A stretch of DNA of 64,000 nucleotides from Chitinophaga sancti (GCF_034424315.1 NZ_CP139972.1:4154001-4218000), one strand, 5' to 3'. Positions 28,182 through 37,054 are shown, numbered from the stretch's first letter. Numbers and translations: made by a program. Notes: generated from the letters alone by a model not told the origin.

Positions 28182-28389
28182 CGTTGCCCATCAATACCCA
28201 TATAAAAAACAGCCGATCGCCTCTATTCTCCAAACCGCCCCGCCCGCCAATGATTAATAAAATGTTAATGCTGAATAGTTTAACTAGTCATTAACTGATT
28301 TAAGTAAGCATCTTCCTAATATTGTTCATAGATATAAAAAGCCGCCTGAAGCTTTTTATGGATTTGTTTTCATAACGTGGAATTATTAT

Positions 28390-28420
28390 AAACGACTACC
28401 TTTCCAGGCAGTCGTTTTTT
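28390..28420 (+). terminator. Terminator-like hairpin just upstream of xseA
   Basis: The stem AAACGACT/AGTCGTTT (28390-28397 with 28410-28417), with an inner CC/GG pair, ends in TTTTTT. It lies 22 bp before the xseA start and has no coding gene immediately upstream, so it ends either read-through or an unseen small transcript. Confidence 0.7.
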
Positions 28421-28425
28421 GTTAC

Positions 28426-28433
28426 TACCTTTG
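28426..28433 (+). promoter_or_regulatory. -7 element of xseA
   Basis: TACCTTTG matches TAnnTTTG. It ends 8 bp before the TTG start codon, so initiation at the usual distance would leave almost no 5' leader. Confidence 0.5.
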
Positions 28434-28441
28434 TCTCCACT

Positions 28442-29896
28442 TTGAGTACGCAACAATACATAACGTTATCACAGCTGACGGCCCACATTCAGGGCGCTAT
28501 TAAAAACGCCTTCTCCCGTCAAAGCAGCTGGGTCGTGGCCGACATCACCAGCCATTCTTTCTACCCTGCCAAAGGCTATCACTACTTTGACCTGGTTGAA
28601 AAAGATCCCCGCACCCACCAGCTAACGGCCAAAATCTCTGCTGCCGCATGGGGAAATGGCAGCAACCGGATCAGGGATTTCGAAGCCACTACCGGACAAC
28701 GTTTTGGCAATGACATGCATGTACTGATCCAGGTACAGGTGGAATATCACGCTGTATACGGCCTTAAATTGTCGCTGCTGGATATTGACCCCAGCTACAC
28801 CATCGGCCAGCTGGAACAGCAGAAACAAGCCACCTTACAGCGCCTCGTCACCGAGTGTGGAGATATTGTTCAACAGGTAGCTGATGGCTATCTGACACGC
28901 AATAAAAGGCTCTCCCTCACCGCCGTATTGCAAAAGATCGCCGTCATTTCCTCTCCTTCTTCTGCCGGCTACCAGGATTTTATGCATACCCTCCAGGCCA
29001 ACGCACACGGGTATATTTTTCATACGGACAATTTCTTCACCACTGTACAGGGCGAAGCAAATGCCGCACAGGTATGCGCTCAGCTCCAGGCAGTAGAAGA
29101 TGCTAATAAACAGTATGATGCAGTGGTGATCATCAGAGGGGGTGGCGCACAAACAGATCTCTTACTCTTTGATCAATACCAGCTGGGTAAAGCAGTAGCA
29201 GGGTTTCCAATCCCTGTCATCACCGGTATCGGCCATCATAAAAACGAAACCATCACCGATATGATGGCACATACTGCTACCAAAACGCCTACCCGCGCAG
29301 CAGAACTGATCATAGCACATAACAGGCAGTTTGAAGATGCACTGATCAGTACCCAAAAACAACTGATCATTCGCCTACAACAATCTGTCTCCGGCAAACA
29401 ACAACAATTGTCTGCCCTCAACAATGCAATCATAAACAGAAGCAGGGATATTGTGATCAGGCAAAAAGAAAGCCTGATCAGGTATCGGCAGCTATTACCA
29501 CAGCAAGCCCGCCACCTGCTATTAAAACAAAGGAACGGGATGATACAGCTCTCCGGACAAGTATTATCCAAACCCAAACAATTAACCGCCTCGAGGTTGC
29601 AGGACTTATCCTACCTCCGGCAAAACATACATGCCTTTAGCCGCAAATTGCTGCAACAACAGCAACAAAAGCTACAGCACCACGAAACCGTTGTACGCAT
29701 CATGAGCCCAACGGCCTTATTACAAAAAGGATTTGCACTGGTCTACCACCAGGGCAAGCTGATTACAAATGCCAGCGCCTTACAACCAGGAGAAGACATT
29801 ACCGTACAGATGGCAGATGCATCCGTACAGGCCACTATTCAATCAATCAACAAAGAAGGAAACGAATCTAATAATGGAAACGAATCTCACATATGA
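28442..29896 (+). CDS. xseA: Exodeoxyribonuclease VII large subunit (484 aa, TTG start)
   Basis: Catalytic subunit that degrades single-stranded DNA together with XseB. The N-terminal OB-fold begins at the conserved TLSQLTAHIQGAIKNAF; the catalytic core holds ISSPSSAGYQDFMHTLQ, VVIIRGGGAQTDLLLFD and GIGHHKNETITDMMAHTATKTPTRAAELI; a long coiled-coil region rich in Gln and Leu follows, and the tail MSPTALLQKGFALVYHQGKLI is typical. The start is TTG at 28442: in-frame upstream there is a stop at 28373 and no ATG or GTG between, and the next Met (about residue 92) would delete the OB-fold. The gene overlaps xseB by 23 bp. Confidence 0.95.
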   Translation: MSTQQYITLSQLTAHIQGAIKNAFSRQSSWVVADITSHSFYPAKGYHYFDLVEKDPRTHQLTAKISAAAWGNGSNRIRDFEATTGQRFGNDMHVLIQVQVEYHAVYGLKLSLLDIDPSYTIGQLEQQKQATLQRLVTECGDIVQQVADGYLTRNKRLSLTAVLQKIAVISSPSSAGYQDFMHTLQANAHGYIFHTDNFFTTVQGEANAAQVCAQLQAVEDANKQYDAVVIIRGGGAQTDLLLFDQYQLGKAVAGFPIPVITGIGHHKNETITDMMAHTATKTPTRAAELIIAHNRQFEDALISTQKQLIIRLQQSVSGKQQQLSALNNAIINRSRDIVIRQKESLIRYRQLLPQQARHLLLKQRNGMIQLSGQVLSKPKQLTASRLQDLSYLRQNIHAFSRKLLQQQQQKLQHHETVVRIMSPTALLQKGFALVYHQGKLITNASALQPGEDITVQMADASVQATIQSINKEGNESNNGNESHI

Positions 29897-30077
29897 AGCA
29901 GCTTATAAAGAACTGCAACAGATAGCCCGGGAAATAGAAACAGAATCCGTTTCTGTAGATGTGCTCGCAGCCCGCGTAAAACGGGCCTCTGAATTAATCA
30001 CCTTTTGCCAGACCCGTCTCCGTGCTACCGAAGCCGAAGTCGAAAACATCATCCAGCAAATGACCATCACCCAATAA
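29874..30077 (+). CDS. xseB: Exodeoxyribonuclease VII small subunit (67 aa)
   Basis: Short helical hairpin protein that coats the coiled-coil stalk of XseA. The sequence METNLTYEAAYKELQQIARE, then VSVDVLAARVKRASELITFCQTRL, matches the XseB family in length and pattern. The frame is open from 29769, but only the ATG at 29874 begins the conserved sequence. The 23-bp overlap with xseA indicates translational coupling. A double hairpin follows the stop. Confidence 0.93.
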   Translation: METNLTYEAAYKELQQIAREIETESVSVDVLAARVKRASELITFCQTRLRATEAEVENIIQQMTITQ

Positions 30078-30080
30078 AAC

Positions 30081-30169
30081 GGCTGGTTTTCGGCGCCTTT
30101 CAACAGCCGCCGAAAACCAGCCCCGCGAATTTTTTGAGATTCGCCTTTGGCAAATCTCAAAAAATTCGC
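30081..30169. repeat. Composite double hairpin after xseB
   Basis: Hairpin 1 is a perfect 15-bp stem (30081-30095 with 30108-30122, GGCTGGTTTTCGGCG and complement). Hairpin 2 is a perfect 17-bp stem (30125-30141 with 30153-30169, GCGAATTTTTTGAGATT and complement) closed by GCC-TTT-GGC. They are three bases apart, and a similar pair lies at 52654-52744. The remaining bases to 30400 are low-complexity and hold the efflux operon promoter region without a clear consensus. Confidence 0.85.
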
Positions 30170-30400
30170 CCCCATCCCCCTCAAAAAGGTAACCCTCATC
30201 CCTTTCATTTTTAAGCTCACTTTAAGTACCCCAGCCCACCAATCCCCCGCCCACCAAACATTTCCCCCTCAAAATCTGTTATTCTCTTTTTAATAATTTA
30301 ATTAAAAACGGGTTAAAATCAACCGCCCGTCTTTAAACCATTCAGCCCATTATTGAAATTTGCAATTATTGACTAATAAAATGCGGACAAACAGCATCAC

Positions 30401-31657
30401 ATGAAGAAGCTCTTCCTATTGGCTGTAGTAACCAGTGTACTCACATGTATACACTATGTTGCTGTCGCCCAAACCAACTTCACACTGGCAGCGGCCATCG
30501 ATACCGCCAGAACAAACAGCCCGGTGCTTAAGGCGCAATACATGAACATCGCTGCCGCACAGGCAGACGTCATTACCGCCAAACTCCGGCCTAATCCCAA
30601 CCTGAATAACCAGACCTTACAACTGGTCAATTCTGCTCACTTCGCCCCCAATACCCGTTGGTCCTCCAGCTCAAACCGACAGGTATGGTACCAGCTCACG
30701 AAACCTATTCAGTGGCCCAACCAGCGCAAGTACAAAATTGAAACAGCCACAAAGGACGTTACAATGGCGGACAATGAATACCAGGAAAATGTACGCAACC
30801 TCTCCCTCAACGTGGGTAGTAGCTGGATCTCCTGCTGGGTGCTCAAAAAGAGACTCGCCCTCCTCCAGGACAGCAAAAGCAATCTCGACACCCTCGTTAA
30901 GATCAATGAACTGCGCTACAAAAACCAGGTGATCACACAAACAGATCTTGCCCGTACCAAAGTACTGCAGGACCAGTACAACCTGCAACTAAGCGTTTTC
31001 CAGCAGGATTACATGAACGAGCTGCAAAACCTGCGCCTCCTCACAGGTATCTCTACCATGGCAGATATCGATACCCTGAGCGATGTACAGACACTGGCTC
31101 CCAATGCTACCCTGGATAGCCTCATCGCGCAAACCATGGAGAACCGCGCCGATGTTGTGCTCGCAAAAAGCACCATCGACGAGCGTAACAGCAATGTCAA
31201 CTATCAGAAAACATTGGCTGTACCTCAACCTCAGGTAGGTTTCATCTACAACCCGCAAAATTCCGTGCCTTACCTCGGCTTCTATGCCGCCATCGACCTT
31301 CCCTTCTTTAACAGGAACCAGGGGCAGATCAGAAAAGCTTACGTACTGGCACAACAGGCAAACCAGGAACTGAGCACCACCCAGCGCACCATTCAGACAG
31401 AAGTAACCACCACTTACAATACTTACCAGCTGCAAAAGCAAAACCTGGCTAAGTTCAGCGGTATCCTCTCCCAGTCTCAACAGATCCTGGACAATGTAAA
31501 GTATGCTTACCTTCGTGGTGGTACCACCATCATCGACTTCCTCGATGCACAACGTAACTGGTACGATACCCGCGGACTGTACTACGATGCACTGCAATCT
31601 TACTATCAAAGCTATATTCAACTTTTATTCGCTACGGGCCTTATAAATCAATTATAA
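30401..31657 (+). CDS. TolC/CusC-type outer-membrane efflux protein (418 aa)
   Basis: Outer-membrane channel of a tripartite metal efflux pump. Signal peptide residues 1-23 (ending HYVAVAQ), then two repeats of long alpha-helices with short beta-strands, e.g. NFTLAAAIDTARTNSPVLKAQYMNIAAAQADVITAKLRPNPNL and later VGFIYNPQNSVPYLGFYAAIDLPFFNRNQGQIRKAYVLAQQA, which are diagnostic of the OEP family. The tail TTIIDFLDAQRNWYDTRGLYYDALQSYYQSYIQLLFATG is typical for CzcC/CusC proteins. It is two bases from the adaptor gene and begins a four-gene operon. Confidence 0.92.
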   Translation: MKKLFLLAVVTSVLTCIHYVAVAQTNFTLAAAIDTARTNSPVLKAQYMNIAAAQADVITAKLRPNPNLNNQTLQLVNSAHFAPNTRWSSSSNRQVWYQLTKPIQWPNQRKYKIETATKDVTMADNEYQENVRNLSLNVGSSWISCWVLKKRLALLQDSKSNLDTLVKINELRYKNQVITQTDLARTKVLQDQYNLQLSVFQQDYMNELQNLRLLTGISTMADIDTLSDVQTLAPNATLDSLIAQTMENRADVVLAKSTIDERNSNVNYQKTLAVPQPQVGFIYNPQNSVPYLGFYAAIDLPFFNRNQGQIRKAYVLAQQANQELSTTQRTIQTEVTTTYNTYQLQKQNLAKFSGILSQSQQILDNVKYAYLRGGTTIIDFLDAQRNWYDTRGLYYDALQSYYQSYIQLLFATGLINQL

Positions 31658-31659
31658 TT

Positions 31660-32685
31660 ATGCAACGCATTACCGGATATTTTTTAGTGGCCTCCCTCCT
31701 GCTGGCAGGATGTGGTCAGAAAGAACACAAAAAAGAAGTGACGGACGATCCCGGTCCGGCCATTACTAACAATGGCCAGCAGATCAGCTTCCCGGATACT
31801 GCTTCTGCCAACTTCTTCCTCACCGAACCCGTAGGCGATTCCACCCTGAGTGGTACCCTGCATGCTCCGGGTAAGGTAGCAGCGGCAGTTGTCCGCTCAC
31901 AGGAAGGCGCACAAAATGTAGTGCTGTTCGACAATCCAGACCTGGAAAGCGATTATACCCAATTGGTGCAACATAAGATCAATGTGAACCACATTGAAGA
32001 AATCAATATCAAGCAACGTAAAATAGAACTCGATCGCACACAGGACCTCTTCGATCATGGTGCCGCCTCCGGCAAGGACCTGCTGGAAGCTAAATCAAAC
32101 CTGGCCATGGAACAAACAAACCTCGCCAACGAAAAAGCACAGCTCATCCAACATGAATCCGGTCTGAAAGCAGGTGGTTTCGATCCTGAAATTCTCCGTG
32201 CTACAGCACCCGGCAATGCCTTCGTGATCTGCGATATTCCTGAAACACAATTGAGCAACGTAAGTAAAGGAACAGCCTGCACTGTTATACTTTCTTCATT
32301 CCCTGACAAACCACTTGCCGGGAAAGTAGAAGCCATCGCTGATGTCATCGACAACGTTACCCGTATGGTGAAACTGCGTATCCGGCTCTCAGCCCCGGAC
32401 TCAGAGATCCGCGCGGGTATGTTTGCGATGGTGAACTTCACGGTTACTGCCGGCAATAAAGCAGGTGCTGCTGGCTCCATCAATGTGACAAGAGATGCAC
32501 TCATTACAGCTGAAGGTGTGAATTATGTGTTTGTAAAAACAAACCCTACCACCTTCATCAGAAAACAAGTCAGCACAGGTCAGCAAATCGGCGACCGCGT
32601 GGCAGTATATAACGGCCTTCAGAATGGCGACAATGTGGTGATCAAAGGTGTGATGCAACTCAAAGGCTTAAGTTTCGGATACTAA
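31660..32685 (+). CDS. RND efflux periplasmic adaptor, lipoprotein (341 aa)
   Basis: Membrane-fusion protein linking the inner-membrane pump to the outer-membrane channel. The lipobox LLLAGCGQ anchors it. The hairpin region (KINVNHIEEINIKQRKIELDRTQDLFDHGAASGKDLLEAKSNLAMEQTNLANEK, about 105-165) is short, and lipoyl/barrel strands follow (VICDIPETQLSNVSKGTACTVILSSFPDKPLAGKVEAIADVID, IRAGMFAMVNF). The membrane-proximal domain ends with NGLQNGDNVVIKGVMQLKG. It lacks the His/Met-rich N-terminus of some CusB/CzcB proteins. Slightly shorter than average, complete. Confidence 0.9.
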   Translation: MQRITGYFLVASLLLAGCGQKEHKKEVTDDPGPAITNNGQQISFPDTASANFFLTEPVGDSTLSGTLHAPGKVAAAVVRSQEGAQNVVLFDNPDLESDYTQLVQHKINVNHIEEINIKQRKIELDRTQDLFDHGAASGKDLLEAKSNLAMEQTNLANEKAQLIQHESGLKAGGFDPEILRATAPGNAFVICDIPETQLSNVSKGTACTVILSSFPDKPLAGKVEAIADVIDNVTRMVKLRIRLSAPDSEIRAGMFAMVNFTVTAGNKAGAAGSINVTRDALITAEGVNYVFVKTNPTTFIRKQVSTGQQIGDRVAVYNGLQNGDNVVIKGVMQLKGLSFGY

Positions 32686-32702
32686 TAAAAACCTAAACCA
32701 CA

Positions 32703-33008
32703 ATGTTACAAGCACAGATCTATATAGATAAAGATGAAGTTCATGGCTCACAGCCCCTGTATGAATACATCGTACAATTCCTGCTCAAGCAAAAAGTAGC
32801 CGGCGCTACTGCCTTCCGCGGAGTTATCGGATTTGGGGAACATCATCAGCTGAAACGCCCTGACAGCATCTTCAGTTTCGATGAACCACCTATCATGATC
32901 ACCTTCATCGATGAAGAAGAAAAAGTGCTGCACACGCTGAAAGAACTACGCAAACGCGTCACCAGCGGGTTCATCGTAACCACCAAAGTAGAACGATTCC
33001 AGATTTGA
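32703..33008 (+). CDS. DUF190 PII-like protein in an RND operon (101 aa)
   Basis: Small cytosolic protein of the DUF190 family, which has a PII-like ferredoxin fold. Recognised by AQIYIDKDEVHGSQPLYEYIVQFLL, GATAFRGVIGFGEHHQLKRPD and SFDEPPIMITFIDEEEKV. PII-like proteins bind small ligands and control transporters or enzymes, so here it could gate or sense for the pump. It lies between adaptor and pump with 17-bp gaps on each side, clearly in the operon. Ligand unknown. Confidence 0.9.
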   Translation: MLQAQIYIDKDEVHGSQPLYEYIVQFLLKQKVAGATAFRGVIGFGEHHQLKRPDSIFSFDEPPIMITFIDEEEKVLHTLKELRKRVTSGFIVTTKVERFQI

Positions 33009-33024
33009 CCGAAATTATCCGACA

Positions 33025-36000
33025 ATGATTCGTAACCTTTTAATATTCTCTTTAAAAAACAGGTGGGTTGTCATCCTCATGGGACTTGGCCTGATGGGTA
33101 TCGGCTACTGGTGTTTTACCCAGCTGAAGATTGAAGCCTACCCGGATATTGCTGATACCAACGTCATCATCGTGGCACAATATCCTGGCCGCGCTGCTGA
33201 AGAGGTAGAGCAACAAGTGACCATTCCTATTGAAAGGGCACTGCAAAACACCCCGAATGTGCTTGACCGCCGTAGCCGTACCATCTTCGGTCTCAGCGTA
33301 GTACAGCTCACTTTCACCGATGGCACGGACGATTACTTTGCCCGCCAGCAGGTAAATGAGAGACTGGCTACCGCAGAACTCCCGGATGGCGTCACCCCGG
33401 AACTCGCGCCCCTCACTACTGCCGTTGGTGAAATCCTCCGCTATGTAGTAGAAGCACCTCCCGGTTACACCCCTACGGAAATACGTGACCTCCAGGATTG
33501 GGTGATCAAACCCTATCTCCTGCAGGTACCCGGTATCGCAGATATCACCACCTTCGGCGGCCCGCTGAAACAGTTTCATATCCTAACATCACCTGATAAA
33601 CTGCGTAAATATGACCTGACCCTGGAAGATGTGATCGGCGCTGTGCAAAAGAACAACCAGAATACAGGCGGTAACGTGATCAGCCGTGGTGAACAGGGAT
33701 TTGCAGTACGCGGTCTCGGTGCCGTAAAAACAGAAAACGACATCCGCAACATCGTGCTGAAAGCTGCCAATGGTAGCCCGGTATATCTTCGCGATGTAGC
33801 CACTGTAGAAGTAGCACCTCCACCCCCCAGTGGTGTAATGGGCTATACATTCAACGCTACAAAAACGAATGTAAGCAATGGTGTAGAAGGCATCATCCTG
33901 CTGCGCAGATACGAGAACCCGAGTGAGGTGCTGAAGATCCTGAAAGACAGGATCAAAGACCTGGAAAGAGATGAGCTGCCCAAAGGCGTACACCTCCGTA
34001 CACTCTATGATCGTAGCTTCCTCATCGACCACTCACTGGAAACCGTAGGTCATACCCTGTTAGAAGGTGTATCTATAGTAGTGATCATCCTGATCTTCTT
34101 CCTGGGTAGTTTGAGAAGTGCATTGGTAGTAGCGCTCACCATTCCTTTCTCCCTGCTCTTCGCATTTATATTAATGCGTTTAACAGGTATTCCTGCAAAC
34201 CTTCTTTCACTCGGTGCTATCGACTTTGGGATCATCGTGGATGGGGCCTGCGTGATGGCAGAGCACTTGATACGAACGTACAGAACGGCACCACCAGAAG
34301 AAAAGAAACGGGGTATCATCGCACTCACCCTCCGCTCTTCTCAGGAAGTTGGCCGTGAAATCTTCTTCTCCGTCACCATCATCATCCTGGCTTATATGCC
34401 TATCCTGCTGATGACACGTGTAGAAGGTAAACTGTTCTCACCAATGGCGCTGACCCTGGCATTTGCCGTAATCGGTTCTATGCTGGCTGCCCTCACGCTC
34501 ATACCGGTGCTGATCTCCTTTGCATTTAAGAAGGCATTTAATAATACTGATAAGCCGATGAAGGAGCACAAAAACATTGTGCTGGACTTCCTCAGCAAAC
34601 AGTATGGAAAACTCCTGGGCAAGACACTGAAACGTCCTAAAACGACGGTACTGGCAGGCTTCGCAGTAGTAGTGCTCTTAGTATTATTTGGTGCTAACTT
34701 AGGCTCTGAGTTCTTACCAGAACTGGATGAAGGTTCTATCTTCCTCCGTGGTAACTTCCCTGCCGGTATCACCATCCAGGAGAATGCGAAATACTCACCT
34801 AAGATCAGGGAAGTAATTGCTAAATATCCACAAATTGCATTCGTGATCACTCAGGCCGGTCGTAATGACGATGGTACGGATCCATTCCCTACAAACCGTA
34901 ATGAGATCCTGGTAGGTCTGAAAGAATACAAACTCTGGAGTGATACGATTTCAAAAAAACAACTGGTCACTGACATCAGGCATGACCTGGAAAAAGCCAT
35001 GCCTTCTGTGAAATTCTCTTCCGGTCAGCCAATCATTGACCAGGTAATGGAAATTGTAACAGGTAGTGCGGCAGATCTCGCCATCTCCATCGTAGGTGAT
35101 GACCTCACCATGATGCGGGCAAAAGCAGATACCATTGCCAATATCGTAAAACACATGAAGGGCTCTGAGTCTGTGAATATTGAGCAGGAAGGTCCGCAGG
35201 AACAGATTGCGATCAATATTAACCGTGAAAATGCCGCCCGTTTCGGTATCAATGTGGCCGATATCCAAAGCATGATCGAAGCCGCGATCGGCGGTAAAAC
35301 CATCTCTACATTATATGATGGAACCAAGCGTTACGACCTCGTCATCCGCTATACACCAGGAGAACGCAGTACGATCGAATCTGTGAAAAACCTCCAGGTT
35401 CCTTCAGCTACAGGTGCATTGATCCCAATGAACCAGCTGGCAGATATCAGTTACGTACAGGGGCAAACGAACATCTACCGTTACAACAGTAAACGTATGG
35501 TGACCGTGAGAACCAATATCCGTGGCCGTGACCAGGGTGGTTTTGTAAATGAAGTAGGTGAAAAGATCAATGCACAGCTGCATATACCAAAAGGTTACTC
35601 CATTATCTATGGTGGTCAGTATGAAAACCTGGAACGTGCGGGTAAACAATTATCATTCACCATTCCACTTACAATCATCATGGTGTTCCTGGTACTGTTT
35701 ATCCTCTTCAGAAATATGCCGCAAACGGTTGTAACTGTAAGTTGTATCCTCTTTGCACTGGCAGGCGGTATTGTAGCCCTGCTGATTCGTGGATATCACT
35801 TTAACGTATCTGCCGGTGTGGGCTTTGTGAGCATCTTCGGTATCTCGGTAATGGCAGGGGTACTCCTGGTTTCAGCCATCAACCGGCTACGCGAAAAACC
35901 GGATCATACCCTGCAGACCAGCGTATTCCTGGGTGCGAAAGAGCAGCTGAGCGCATTGTTATCCATCCTGATCGTAGCCATTGCAGGTCTGATTCCCGCA

Positions 36001-36171
36001 GCTACTTCCTCAGGTATCGGTTCCGATGTACAGCGCCCATTGGCAACAGTGATCATCGGTGGTCTGACTAGTACCCTGATCTTTGCACCACTGTTAATAC
36101 CACCATTGTATACATGGGTGGAAAGAAACAGGAAAGCAAAGACAGTAAGTAAAGATGACGAAATAGAATAG
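33025..36171 (+). CDS. Heavy-metal efflux RND pump, CzcA/CusA type (1048 aa)
   Basis: Inner-membrane proton-driven pump. The N-terminus MIRNLLIFSLKNRWVVILMGLGLMGIGYWCF leads into TM1 and IEAYPDIADTNVIIVAQYPGRAAEEVEQQVTIPIERAL, typical of the HME-RND subfamily. TM4 carries AIDFGIIVDGACVMAEHL: the DFG...DGA...E arrangement is that of divalent-cation pumps (Co, Zn, Cd, Ni), rather than the MVDAA pattern of Cu/Ag pumps, so a divalent cation is the better guess. Two large periplasmic loops and the C-terminal GFVSIFGISVMAGVLLVSAINRLRE are complete. Ends at a bidirectional terminator. Confidence 0.93.
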   Translation: MIRNLLIFSLKNRWVVILMGLGLMGIGYWCFTQLKIEAYPDIADTNVIIVAQYPGRAAEEVEQQVTIPIERALQNTPNVLDRRSRTIFGLSVVQLTFTDGTDDYFARQQVNERLATAELPDGVTPELAPLTTAVGEILRYVVEAPPGYTPTEIRDLQDWVIKPYLLQVPGIADITTFGGPLKQFHILTSPDKLRKYDLTLEDVIGAVQKNNQNTGGNVISRGEQGFAVRGLGAVKTENDIRNIVLKAANGSPVYLRDVATVEVAPPPPSGVMGYTFNATKTNVSNGVEGIILLRRYENPSEVLKILKDRIKDLERDELPKGVHLRTLYDRSFLIDHSLETVGHTLLEGVSIVVIILIFFLGSLRSALVVALTIPFSLLFAFILMRLTGIPANLLSLGAIDFGIIVDGACVMAEHLIRTYRTAPPEEKKRGIIALTLRSSQEVGREIFFSVTIIILAYMPILLMTRVEGKLFSPMALTLAFAVIGSMLAALTLIPVLISFAFKKAFNNTDKPMKEHKNIVLDFLSKQYGKLLGKTLKRPKTTVLAGFAVVVLLVLFGANLGSEFLPELDEGSIFLRGNFPAGITIQENAKYSPKIREVIAKYPQIAFVITQAGRNDDGTDPFPTNRNEILVGLKEYKLWSDTISKKQLVTDIRHDLEKAMPSVKFSSGQPIIDQVMEIVTGSAADLAISIVGDDLTMMRAKADTIANIVKHMKGSESVNIEQEGPQEQIAININRENAARFGINVADIQSMIEAAIGGKTISTLYDGTKRYDLVIRYTPGERSTIESVKNLQVPSATGALIPMNQLADISYVQGQTNIYRYNSKRMVTVRTNIRGRDQGGFVNEVGEKINAQLHIPKGYSIIYGGQYENLERAGKQLSFTIPLTIIMVFLVLFILFRNMPQTVVTVSCILFALAGGIVALLIRGYHFNVSAGVGFVSIFGISVMAGVLLVSAINRLREKPDHTLQTSVFLGAKEQLSALLSILIVAIAGLIPAATSSGIGSDVQRPLATVIIGGLTSTLIFAPLLIPPLYTWVERNRKAKTVSKDDEIE

Positions 36172-36181
36172 AGAACAATAA

Positions 36182-36214
36182 AAAAAGCCCTTCGCATGAT
36201 GCGAAGGGCTTTTT
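36182..36214. terminator. Bidirectional terminator between convergent genes
   Basis: A 14-bp perfect stem, AAAAAGCCCTTCGC and complement (36182-36195 with 36201-36214), loop ATGAT, lies between the convergent pump and CsgG-like genes. Confidence 0.93.
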
Positions 36215-36232
36215 AAATAATAATATGGCTGA

Positions 36233-37042
36233 TTAGTTCTTCTTCCAGAACGAGCCTGAAGGTTCATTTTCCAACTCACATTTCAGATTCGCTTTCTCTC
36301 CCACTTTCTTCGTAATATCCACACCACCTTCTATCACATTTGCTACAGAGAAATTCTCATCTTCTACTTTCGTAACAACAATCTTTCCCAGCGTCTTCTT
36401 TCTCAGCATTACCTTTCCATCTACCGTAATCTCTGTTACCTCATACACCCTGAATTCATCATTTACTTTCAGGTTTAACCGGGTTCCACCGGCTATCAGC
36501 ACCGAAGTAGCAGCACCCAGGCTATTCTTATTCTCAATTTCCGCGATGGATACTGTCAGCTTAAAGTTTTCCTTCATAAACTTCTCTACCTGTGACTTCG
36601 CGTCACTGATCGCGCCATCATACGCATTTTTCCCTTTTCCAGTGGCATTCACAGTCGTGGTAGCGATTACATCACCACGCCCTGCATCTGTCACATTCAA
36701 AGTAAAGGATATTTCCGCCACATTTGTGTTGGTCATACCTACAATCGGTACATTCTTCTGTTGCATCTCCATCGTCGCTTTCGCGATATTACCGGAGATA
36801 ATAATTTGAGCACCAGCCGCTTTGGATTGTTCAAAAGAAGTATCAGTTTGAGCAACCACTGTTAAACGCTTGTTTTTCAGGAATACATCTGTAACGGCAT
36901 CCTGTATAGCAGTTACATTGTTCGTATTCTGAGAAGCGCCGGACTGAAAACGGAGGATTCCTACCGTAGTTTTACTCTGAGCAAACGCCGAAGCTCCAAA
37001 AATAAAGCTGGCAAATGTGAAAATTACACTCTTCTTTGTCAT
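36233..37042 (-). CDS. CsgG/LpoB-like secreted protein (269 aa)
   Basis: Signal peptide residues 1-21 (FASFIFGASAFAQ), then a CsgG-type fold: TVGILRFQSGASQNTNNVTAIQDAVTDVFLKNKRLTVVAQTD, AGAQIIISGNIAKATMEM, and a FTLNVTDAGRGDVIATTTVNATGKGKNAYDGAISDAKSQVEKFM stretch. CsgG homologues secrete curli subunits, and related proteins (LpoB, TolB-like) assist envelope synthesis. The C-terminal 80 residues form an extra beta-domain. No curli genes are nearby, so secretion of amyloid is unlikely. It has its own -7 element and is separated from the upstream kinase gene by 46 bp. Confidence 0.75.
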   Translation of the reverse strand: MTKKSVIFTFASFIFGASAFAQSKTTVGILRFQSGASQNTNNVTAIQDAVTDVFLKNKRLTVVAQTDTSFEQSKAAGAQIIISGNIAKATMEMQQKNVPIVGMTNTNVAEISFTLNVTDAGRGDVIATTTVNATGKGKNAYDGAISDAKSQVEKFMKENFKLTVSIAEIENKNSLGAATSVLIAGGTRLNLKVNDEFRVYEVTEITVDGKVMLRKKTLGKIVVTKVEDENFSVANVIEGGVDITKKVGEKANLKCELENEPSGSFWKKN

Positions 37043-37046
37043 GGTT

Positions 37047-37054
37047 CAAAAATA
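37047..37054 (-). promoter_or_regulatory. -7 element at the CsgG-like gene start
   Basis: The minus strand reads TATTTTTG, an exact TAnnTTTG, ending 4 bp before the ATG at 37042; this suggests a leaderless transcript. Confidence 0.4.

Larger units (their letters stand above)
28083..28441. other. Intergenic region between the TPR/HTH regulator and xseA
   Basis: Holds the regulator's terminator (28149-28179), a small hairpin AAAAAGC/GCTTTTT (28336-28357), a second terminator-like hairpin (28390-28420) and the -7 element for xseA. Inverted sequences and a T-run without a gene between them leave room for a small RNA of about 100-150 nt, but no known RNA family is recognised. Confidence 0.5.

Noticed and set aside
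36233..37042. Curli secretion channel role for the CsgG-like protein
   Set aside because: No csgA/B/E/F-like genes nearby and a modified C-terminus; only the fold is supported.
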